Of a stretch of DNA of 64,000 bases, positions 18,349 through 24,887 are shown one piece after another. Within the stretch, counting starts at the first letter, position 1; every line of letters starts with the position of its first letter. This stretch comes from Streptomyces sp. NBC_01485 (lineage in GTDB: Bacteria; Actinomycetota; Actinomycetes; Streptomycetales; Streptomycetaceae): positions 8,804,001 to 8,868,000 of the forward strand of contig NZ_CP109435.1 of assembly GCF_036227125.1 (NCBI RefSeq), read 5' to 3'. The position numbers were made by a program, and so were the translations under genes. The notes beneath the pieces were generated by a model, which had not been told where the DNA came from, did not search any database, and worked only from the letters and a program-made list of their open reading frames with translations.

Positions 18349-18413
18349 TAGTGGCGCAGGAGGCAGGACATGCGGCCCAGGGTCCGGCGGAGCGGGACCG
18401 GACGCAACGCGAT

Positions 18414-18442
18414 TGCATCGTGCCCGGGTCGCGCACGATGCA
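18414..18442. promoter_or_regulatory. Perfect inverted repeat, possible operator
   Basis: TGCATCGTGC (18414-18423) and GCACGATGCA (18433-18442) form a perfect ten-base inverted repeat with a nine-base spacer, about 120 bases upstream of the FAD-subunit gene. The 19-base centre spacing of the arms fits a dimeric regulator site; a hairpin in RNA is also possible. No regulator gene is adjacent. Confidence 0.5.
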
Positions 18443-18562
18443 GCCATGAGCCCTGTATGCGCCCCCGCACGCCTGGGCAGAATCCGTTCTGCCATCGATC
18501 ATGCGGGTGAGTGCGCGACACGGTGCTCCCCACGGAAATCCAGGGAAGGCAGGTCGGTTGTC

Positions 18563-19297
18563 GTGGAGTTGCGTCTTCCCTCCTCCATATCCGAGGCACA
18601 GCGGTGTCTGGCCGAGGGAGCGGTACCGGTCGGCGGCGCCACGCTGGTGTGGGCCGGCTGGCAGTGCGACGGCTTCCCCGAGCAGGCCGTGTCGCTGCGC
18701 GACCTGCCGGAGGCCAACACCGTCGGCGCCGAGGAACTCGGCGGGGCCGTGCTGCTGCACCGGGTCGACGCGACCGTGCCCGAGGTGCTGCACCGGGCGG
18801 CCTCCGGCGTCGGCACGGGCGCGGTGCGCCGGGCGGCCACGGTCGGCGGCAACATCGTCGGCAGCACCCTGCGCTGCCTGCTCCCGGCCGCCCTCGTCCT
18901 CGAGGCCAAGGCCGTCGTCCTGGATCCCGAGGGCGTGTTCGAGACCGACCTGACCGAGCTGCTGGCCAAGCGGCACGTGCTGCTCGCCCTGCGCTGGCGC
19001 ACCCCCCTGGCCAGCGGCTATCGCAAGCTGGAGGGGGAGACGGGCGGTCCGCCGCCCCTCGTCGTCGCCGCCGCGGTGCACGCCGACGGCGACACCCCCG
19101 GCCACCTGCGCGTGGCGGTGCGCGACGGCTACGAGGTGCTCAGCGAGACCACGCCGTACGACGCCGACGCGGACACCGGCATCGAGCGGGTCCTCGATGC
19201 CCTGGCGGACACGGACCTGGGCGCCCTTCCCGCCACGGTCCGGGACGCGGTCCGCGCCGAGGTCACCGACGTGCTGGCCCGCGCCGCCGGCGCCTGA
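18563..19297 (+). CDS. Molybdopterin dehydrogenase FAD-binding subunit (orphan)
   Basis: A 244-residue protein of the FAD_binding_5 family (CoxM/XdhB type), the medium subunit that carries electrons from the iron-sulfur subunit through FAD. The family's two glycine segments are present: PVGGATLVWAG near the start, then RRAATVGGNIVGSTLR in the middle. It is somewhat short (family about 280) and lacks most of the C-terminal CO-dehydrogenase flavoprotein domain. There is no large molybdopterin subunit or 2Fe-2S subunit nearby, which is unusual because they are normally one operon. GTG 18563 is the likely start, with AGG-rich sequence upstream. It may be a leftover, or may serve a partner encoded elsewhere. 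Confidence 0.75.
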   Translation: MELRLPSSISEAQRCLAEGAVPVGGATLVWAGWQCDGFPEQAVSLRDLPEANTVGAEELGGAVLLHRVDATVPEVLHRAASGVGTGAVRRAATVGGNIVGSTLRCLLPAALVLEAKAVVLDPEGVFETDLTELLAKRHVLLALRWRTPLASGYRKLEGETGGPPPLVVAAAVHADGDTPGHLRVAVRDGYEVLSETTPYDADADTGIERVLDALADTDLGALPATVRDAVRAEVTDVLARAAGA

Positions 19298-19645
19298 AGT
19301 CCGCCCGCGTCACTCGCCGGATCACGTCTCCCGCAAGGGCGTGTACACCTCCGCCGTCAGCCCGAACGTCCAGGCGACGCCCGCCCGTGCCGTGCGGCTC
19401 GTCGGCGGCCAGACCGGTGCGTCACGGCGTGCCCGTCTCGTCGCGGTGGACGGGACGGGCTGCGGATTCCGCCAGACAGCGGTCGTAGCCGTAGTACTCC
19501 GGCATGACCCGGCTCTGCCGACGCCCCCCGACGCCCTCGCCGACGACTGCGAACCGAGGCCCCGCCGAGGGGCGTTGTCAGTGGCTGTTGGTAGAACTGC
19601 GAACACATCACGGACCGCACACTTTTTCTCCCCAGGAGCAGCCGC
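19298..19645. other. 350-base intergenic stretch with promoter
   Basis: It holds the PafBC-type promoter of the STM401x operon (19575-19597). On the minus strand a 27-codon frame starts at ATG 19504 (MPEYYGYDRCLAESAARP) and ends before 19420. A second frame ending at 19322 finishes with AGVAWTFGLTAEVYTPL. Both look faintly protein-like and could be remnants, but neither has a good ribosome site or a family I know. Confidence 0.4.
19575..19597 (+). promoter_or_regulatory. RecA-independent DNA-damage promoter (PafBC-type motif), second copy
   Basis: TTGTCAGTG (19575-19583), eight bases, TAGAAC (19592-19597). It matches the RecA-NDp consensus tTGTCRgtg-N8-TAnnnT except for C instead of T in the last position. 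It lies about 50 bases upstream of the first STM401x gene, so the transcript would have a short leader. The nine-base upstream block is identical to that in front of the SWIM operon. Confidence 0.7.
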
Positions 19646-20602
19646 ATGAGCATCGGCCACCACCTCGACGCGTTGTACGGGCTGCCCGCGCAGACCTTCC
19701 CCGGCCCCGGCGACGCGCCCCGCCCGGTCGAACCGGACACGCTCGCCTGGCGGGTCGGCAGCGATGTCTACGACGCCGGTGAGGCCTGGACGGCGGCGTT
19801 CGCCCGCTTCTGCGACACCGTCGACACCACCCGCGTGAAGGCCCTGATCGTGGGCGCCTGGGAAGAGGCGTACGAGGAGAACTCCGCCGCCGTCATCGAG
19901 GCGCTGGTGGCCGCCCGGGACCGCTTCCCGGCCCTGCGGGCCCTGTTCCTGGGCGACATGGCGGGGGACGAGTGCGAGATCTCCTGGATCAACCAGACCG
20001 ACGTCACCCCCCTCCTGGCCGCGTTCCCCGACCTGGAGGAGTTCGGTGTGCGCGGCGGATCCGGGCTGGGCTTCTCCGCCCTGACCCACGGCGCGCTGCG
20101 CAGCCTCGTCATCGAGACGGGCGGGCTGTCCGCGGAGGTCGTGCGCGGCGTCGGCGGCAGCGACCTGCCCGCGCTGGTCCACCTCGACCTGTGGCTCGGC
20201 ACCCCCGAATACGGCGGCGACAGCGAGGTCGCCGACCTGGCGCCGATCCTGTCCGGCGCCCGGCTGCCGAGCCTGCGCCACCTGGCCCTGCGCAACAGCG
20301 AGATGCAGGACGCCGTGGTCGGCGCGGTCGCCTTCGCGCCCGTGGTGGCCCGGCTGGAGGTGCTGGACCTCTCCATGGGCGTCCTGACCGACGAGGGCGC
20401 CGCCGCCCTGCTCGGCGGCCAGCCGCTCACCCACCTCAAGAAGCTCGACCTGCACCACCACTACCTCAGCGAGCCCGTCAAGGAGCGCGTCCGCCAGACC
20501 CTGGAGGCCGCCGGCGTCGAGGTGGACCTCGACCGCGGCCACGTGGAGGGGGACGTGGAGGACGACGGCACGGTGTGGCGCTACGTCGCCGTGGGGGAGT
20601 GA
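19646..20602 (+). CDS. STM4015-family repeat protein
   Basis: A 318-residue protein of the STM4015 family, first gene of a conserved five-gene set also present in Salmonella (STM4011-STM4015). From about residue 60 on it is built of leucine-rich-type repeats (for example LPSLRHLALRNSEM, LEVLDLSMGVLTDEG, LTHLKKLDLHHHYL), a binding scaffold rather than an enzyme. The function of the family is unknown. ATG 19646 follows an AGGAG-containing leader and a PafBC-type promoter. It is two bases upstream of the next gene. Confidence 0.88.
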   Translation: MSIGHHLDALYGLPAQTFPGPGDAPRPVEPDTLAWRVGSDVYDAGEAWTAAFARFCDTVDTTRVKALIVGAWEEAYEENSAAVIEALVAARDRFPALRALFLGDMAGDECEISWINQTDVTPLLAAFPDLEEFGVRGGSGLGFSALTHGALRSLVIETGGLSAEVVRGVGGSDLPALVHLDLWLGTPEYGGDSEVADLAPILSGARLPSLRHLALRNSEMQDAVVGAVAFAPVVARLEVLDLSMGVLTDEGAAALLGGQPLTHLKKLDLHHHYLSEPVKERVRQTLEAAGVEVDLDRGHVEGDVEDDGTVWRYVAVGE

Positions 20603-20604
20603 GG

Positions 20605-21786
20605 GTGACACCCGGCGCCACGGGGCCGCGCTTCGCGGTGGTCGGCAACCCCGAGAACCGTCGGGTCGCCCTCTTCGAGGACGCGGTCCGCGCGGCCGGC
20701 CTGCCCGCCCCGCGCGTCGTCCCCTGGACGGACGTCCTGCGGGCCCAGGGGGCCGACTTCGCGGCCGACGAGATCGTCCGGATCGACTCGCCCGGCGAGA
20801 ACCCCGAGGTCGACCGGCTGCTGCGCGGCGCCCAGGACCCCACCCGGGTCGAGGGCTCGGCCCGCTGGTACGCAGGCTTGCGCACCGCGGTGCGCGGACT
20901 GCGCGGCGGCGTCCGGCTCGACGACCCGGACGACCTGGCCGTGCTGTTCGACAAACGGCTCTGCCACGCAGTCCTCGACGCGGCGGGCGTCCCGGTGCCC
21001 GCCTCACCCACCTCGGGCCCGCAGGGCGTCCGGGTACGCGGGTGGGACGACGTACGGGCGCTGATGCGCGAGCACCGGCTGCCCCGGCTCTTCGTGAAAC
21101 CGGCGCACGGATCGTCCGCGTCGGGCGTCCTCGCCGTCGAGTCGGGCGGCGGCGACCGCATCAGAGCCACCACCTCCGTCGAACTCACCGCCGACGGCGG
21201 CCTGTACAACTCCCTCAAGGTGCGCCGCTACGAACGCGAGCAGGACATCGCGGCCATCGTCGACGCGCTCGCCCCGGACGGACTGCACCTGGAACGCTGG
21301 CTGCCGAAGGCCTCCCAGGACGGCCGGGCCACCGACCTCAGGGTCGTCGTGGTGGCCGGCCGCGCCACCCACGCGGTGGTCCGCACCAGCCGGACGCCCC
21401 TGACCAACCTCCACCTCGGCGGCCGGCGCGGCGACCTGAACGCCGCCCGCGAGGCCGTCGAGGCGGCGGGGGCCCGCTGGGCCGACGTGCTGGGCGTGTG
21501 CGAGCAGGCGGCGGCCTGCTTCCCGCGCACCCTGTGCGTCGGCGTCGACCTGCTGCCGGCCGTCGGCTGGCGCAGAGCCGCCGTCGGCGAGGTCAACGCC
21601 TTCGGCGACCTGCTGCCCCGCCTCACCGGCCTGCCCGGCAGCGGGGCGGAGGGCCTCGACACGTACGCCACGCAGGTGGCCGCCGTCCTGCGCGACCTCG
21701 CCTCGCCCAGCACAGAAGCCCAGTACAGAAGCTCAGCACAGAGCAGGAACAGGAACAGGAACACCCCATGCCTGAGCCGGACATGA
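20605..21786 (+). CDS. STM4014-family ATP-grasp-like protein
   Basis: A 393-residue protein of the STM4014 family. The N-terminal part is a Rossmann-like domain (FAVVGNPENRRVALFEDAV). The middle and C-terminal parts have the ATP-grasp layout: RLFVKPAHGSSASGVLAVE supplies the lysine and glycine loop, and a late LCVGVDLL...GEVNAFGDLLPRL supplies the Asp/Glu/Asn metal ligands. ATP-grasp enzymes join a carboxylate to an amine through an acyl phosphate, so it may ligate a small molecule or peptide. The substrate is unknown. GTG 20605 has GGGGGAG five bases upstream; GTG 20599, overlapping the previous stop, is the alternative. Confidence 0.85.
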   Translation: MTPGATGPRFAVVGNPENRRVALFEDAVRAAGLPAPRVVPWTDVLRAQGADFAADEIVRIDSPGENPEVDRLLRGAQDPTRVEGSARWYAGLRTAVRGLRGGVRLDDPDDLAVLFDKRLCHAVLDAAGVPVPASPTSGPQGVRVRGWDDVRALMREHRLPRLFVKPAHGSSASGVLAVESGGGDRIRATTSVELTADGGLYNSLKVRRYEREQDIAAIVDALAPDGLHLERWLPKASQDGRATDLRVVVVAGRATHAVVRTSRTPLTNLHLGGRRGDLNAAREAVEAAGARWADVLGVCEQAAACFPRTLCVGVDLLPAVGWRRAAVGEVNAFGDLLPRLTGLPGSGAEGLDTYATQVAAVLRDLASPSTEAQYRSSAQSRNRNRNTPCLSRT

Positions 21787-22598
21787 CCGAGGTGGTCGGC
21801 AGCCACGACCTGCTCCTCGTCACCCTCGACACCCTGCGCCACGACGTCGCCGTCGAGCTGGCGGAAGCGGGCCGCATCCCGAACCTGGCCCGCCACCTCC
21901 CTGGCGGCCGATGGGAGGAGCGGCACGCCCCGGGCAGCTTCACCTACGCCGCCCACCAGGCGATCTTCGCCGGCTTCCTGCCCACCCCGGCGGCGCCCGG
22001 CCCGCATCCGCGCCTGTTCGCGGCGAGCTTCGCGGGCAGTGAGACCACCGCCGACGGGACCTACGTCTACGACACCCCGGACCTCGTCTCCGGTCTGGCC
22101 AAGGACGGCTACCACACCGTGTGCATCGGGGGAGTGGGCTTCTTCAACAAGCAGGGCCCGCTGGGGTCGGTGCTGCCCGGCCTCTTCCACGAGTCCCACT
22201 GGACACCGGAGTTCGGCGTCACCTCACCCCACTCCTTCGAGAACCAGATCGCCCGCGCCGAGCAGATCGTCCGCCGACTCCCGCACGATCAAAGGCTGTT
22301 CCTCTTCGTCAACGTGTCCGCACTGCACCAGCCGAACTGGTTCCACCTGCCCGGCGCGACCCGCGAGGCAGGCGACAGCCGCGCGACGCACGCCGCCGCG
22401 CTGGAGTACGTCGACCGGCACATCGGCCGACTGTTCGCCGCCGCGAGCAGCAGACGCCGCTGCTTCGCGATCGTCTGCTCCGACCACGGCACCGCCTACG
22501 GCGACGACGGCTACACCGGCCACCGCCTCGGCCACGAGTCCGTGTGGACCGTGCCGTACGCCCACTTCTTCCTGGACCCCGCCGAGGCCGCCGTATGA
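21768..22598 (+). CDS. STM4013/SEN3800-family sulfatase-fold hydrolase
   Basis: A 276-residue member of the alkaline phosphatase/sulfatase superfamily. The metal-binding start VTLDTLRHD has D21, R24 and D26. The nucleophile region is APGSFTYAAH, aligned with the sulfatase 'APGTWTLPSH' pattern, with Thr/Ser rather than the Cys that is modified in true sulfatases. The second metal site is SDHGT near the C-terminus. It is therefore more likely a phosphate- or phosphonate-type hydrolase than a classical sulfatase. The start overlaps the previous gene by 19 bases; GGAACA repeats (about 21745-21763) provide the ribosome site. Confidence 0.85.
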   Translation: MPEPDMTEVVGSHDLLLVTLDTLRHDVAVELAEAGRIPNLARHLPGGRWEERHAPGSFTYAAHQAIFAGFLPTPAAPGPHPRLFAASFAGSETTADGTYVYDTPDLVSGLAKDGYHTVCIGGVGFFNKQGPLGSVLPGLFHESHWTPEFGVTSPHSFENQIARAEQIVRRLPHDQRLFLFVNVSALHQPNWFHLPGATREAGDSRATHAAALEYVDRHIGRLFAAASSRRRCFAIVCSDHGTAYGDDGYTGHRLGHESVWTVPYAHFFLDPAEAAV

Positions 22599-23932
22599 CC
22601 ACCGCCCAGCTCACCAGCCCCTACCAGCACTACGTCTACGCCTACCCGCACAAGACGGCCTACCGCCCACTCCCCGAACGCCCGTCCCTGAAGGCCCTCT
22701 GGGCGGCCGAACCCAAGGACGCCCTCTCCCTCTACCTGCACATACCGTTCTGCGAGGTCCGCTGCGGCTTCTGCAACCTCTTCACCCGCATCGGCGCTCC
22801 CGACGGCCTGACCGGCGCCTACCTGGACGCCCTGGACCGTCAGGCCACCGCCGTACGCGAAGCCCTCGGGGCCGGCGCGGACGAGGTCCGGTTCGCCACG
22901 GCCGCGTTCGGCGGCGGCACCCCCACCTTCCTCACCGCCGCCGAGCTGGAGCGGCTCTGCGACATAGCCGAGCACCGCATGGGCGCCGACCTGCGCGCCG
23001 TCCCGCTCTCCGTCGAGGCCTCTCCCGCCACCGCCACGGCCGACCGGCTCACCGTCCTCGCCGAGCGCGGCACCACCCGGCTCAGCCTGGGCATCCAGAG
23101 CTTCGTCGACGCCGAGGCGCGGGCCGCCGTACGCCCACAGCGCCGCGCGGACGTCGAGGCGGCCCTCGGCCGCATCCGCGACACCGCCATCCCGGTCCTG
23201 AACATCGACCTCATCTACGGCATCGACGGCCAGACCGAGCAGACCTGGCTCCACTCCCTGGACGCGGCCCTCGCCTGGCGCCCCGAGGAGCTCTACCTCT
23301 ACCCCCTCTACGTCCGCCCCCTCACCGGCCTGGGCAGACGAGGCACCGACTCCGACCCGGCCTGGGACGAGCAGAGGCTGCGGCTGTACCGCGCGGGCCG
23401 CGACCACCTCCTCGCGCACGGCTACACCCAGCAGTCCATGCGCATGTTCCGCCGCACCGACGCCCCGCCCCAGGGCGCCGACGACTACGCCTGCCAGACC
23501 CACGGCATGATCGGCCTCGGCTGCGGCGCCCGCTCCTACACGGCCGCGCTGCACTACTCCTTCGACTACGCCGTCGGCATGCACCAGATCCGGGGCATCA
23601 TCGACGACTACGTCACCAAGGACGACTTCGCCCACGCCGAGTTCGGCCACCCCATGGAAGACCACGACGAGCCGCGCCGCCGTCACCTCCTTCAGTCGCT
23701 CCTCCAGGCCGAGGGACTCCAAGTGGCCGACTACCGGGCCCGTTTCGGCGGTACGCCCGCCGACGACTTCGGCCCGGAGCTCGGACGCTTCGCCGACCGC
23801 GGCTGGTTGACCGACGCCGACCCGACGACCCTCCGGCTCACCCCCGAGGGCCTCGCCCACTCCGACGCCATCGGCCCCGAACTGTTCTCCCCGGCCGTCC
23901 GCGCCGCCATGGCCGACTACGAGCGGAAGTGA
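22595..23932 (+). CDS. STM4012-family radical SAM protein
   Basis: A 445-residue radical SAM enzyme with HemW/HemN-like sequence. The 4Fe-4S site is CEVRCGFC (C53, C57, C60) after LYLHIPF. The SAM-binding glycine segment FGGGTPTFL and the HemN-like RLSLGIQSF and LNIDLIYGIDGQTE stretches are present. The C-terminal winged-helix-like domain (YTQQSMRMFRR onward) is kept. It would cleave SAM to a 5'-deoxyadenosyl radical and act on an unknown substrate, or handle haem as HemW does. It overlaps STM4013 by four bases (ATGA) and lies ten bases from STM4011. Confidence 0.9.
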   Translation: MTTAQLTSPYQHYVYAYPHKTAYRPLPERPSLKALWAAEPKDALSLYLHIPFCEVRCGFCNLFTRIGAPDGLTGAYLDALDRQATAVREALGAGADEVRFATAAFGGGTPTFLTAAELERLCDIAEHRMGADLRAVPLSVEASPATATADRLTVLAERGTTRLSLGIQSFVDAEARAAVRPQRRADVEAALGRIRDTAIPVLNIDLIYGIDGQTEQTWLHSLDAALAWRPEELYLYPLYVRPLTGLGRRGTDSDPAWDEQRLRLYRAGRDHLLAHGYTQQSMRMFRRTDAPPQGADDYACQTHGMIGLGCGARSYTAALHYSFDYAVGMHQIRGIIDDYVTKDDFAHAEFGHPMEDHDEPRRRHLLQSLLQAEGLQVADYRARFGGTPADDFGPELGRFADRGWLTDADPTTLRLTPEGLAHSDAIGPELFSPAVRAAMADYERK

Positions 23933-23942
23933 GGCGGCCGTC

Positions 23943-24869
23943 ATGGACCTGACCCTTCTCTACCGCGGCCCGCTCGCTTCCTGCGACTACGACTGCCCCT
24001 ACTGCCCGTTCGCCAAGCGCCGCGACTCCACCGACCGACTCCGCGCCGACCGCGCCGCGTTGGAGCGTTTCGCGGAGTGGGCGGCGGCCCAGGCCGACGA
24101 CCGGCTGTCGCTCCTGTTCACCCCGTGGGGCGAGGGCCTGGTCCGCTCCTGGTACCGGCGCGCCCTCGCCGACCTCTCCCGCCTCCCGCACATCCGCCGG
24201 GTCGCCGTCCAGACCAACCTCAGCTGCCGCACCGACTGGCTCGCCGAGGCCGATCCCGACACCCTGGCCCTGTGGTGCACGTACCACCCGGGCCAGACGC
24301 CCTACGACCGCTTCCTCGCCAAGTGCCGTGACCTGACCGATCGCGGGATCCGCTTCAGCGTCGGGATCGTCGGCCTCGCCGAGCACCTGGAGGCGGCCCG
24401 CCGGCTCCGCGCCGACCTGCCCGACCACGTCTACGTGTGGGTCAACGCGGCCGAGGGGCACACGTACACCGATGCGGAGGCCGACGTGTGGACCGCCCTC
24501 GACCCGCTCTTCCCGTACAGCCGCCACCCGCACACCAGCGGCGGCCTGCCCTGCCGCACCGGCGAGTCCGTGATCTCGGTCGACGGCGAGGGCACGGTCC
24601 GCCGCTGTCACTTCGTCCGCGCGGAACTCGGCAACCTTTACGACGGCTCGTACCGGGCCGCCCTGCGCCCGCGCCCCTGCCCGCTCGCCGTCTGCGACTG
24701 CCACATCGGCTACGTCCACCTCGAGACGCTCCCGCTGTACGACGTCTTCGCGGGCGGCGTCCTCGAACGCATCCCGGCAACGGCCCCCGCCCACACCCCT
24801 GTGCCCGCCCTCGCACAGCACTCCGCCCGCATCACGACGATCGCGATGCGGGCGGAGACCAGCGAGTAG
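23943..24869 (+). CDS. STM4011-family radical SAM protein
   Basis: A 308-residue radical SAM enzyme. The cluster site is CDYDCPYC (C14, C18, C21) right after the first strand. The C-terminal part has extra cysteines (RRCHF, then RPCPLAVCDCHIGY), which look like ligands for an auxiliary iron-sulfur cluster as in SPASM-type peptide-modifying enzymes. It is the last gene of the STM401x operon. Two radical SAM enzymes with an ATP-grasp-like protein suggest multi-step modification of a peptide or small molecule; the family has no described function that I know. ATG 23943 has GAGG about seven bases upstream. Confidence 0.9.
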   Translation: MDLTLLYRGPLASCDYDCPYCPFAKRRDSTDRLRADRAALERFAEWAAAQADDRLSLLFTPWGEGLVRSWYRRALADLSRLPHIRRVAVQTNLSCRTDWLAEADPDTLALWCTYHPGQTPYDRFLAKCRDLTDRGIRFSVGIVGLAEHLEAARRLRADLPDHVYVWVNAAEGHTYTDAEADVWTALDPLFPYSRHPHTSGGLPCRTGESVISVDGEGTVRRCHFVRAELGNLYDGSYRAALRPRPCPLAVCDCHIGYVHLETLPLYDVFAGGVLERIPATAPAHTPVPALAQHSARITTIAMRAETSE

Positions 24870-24887
24870 GCACTCGGGACACGCGTG

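Noticed and set aside
21745..21763. GGAACA hexamer repeat as a special regulatory element
   Set aside because: It sits where the ribosome site of the STM4013-family gene is expected and is too short and simple to claim more.
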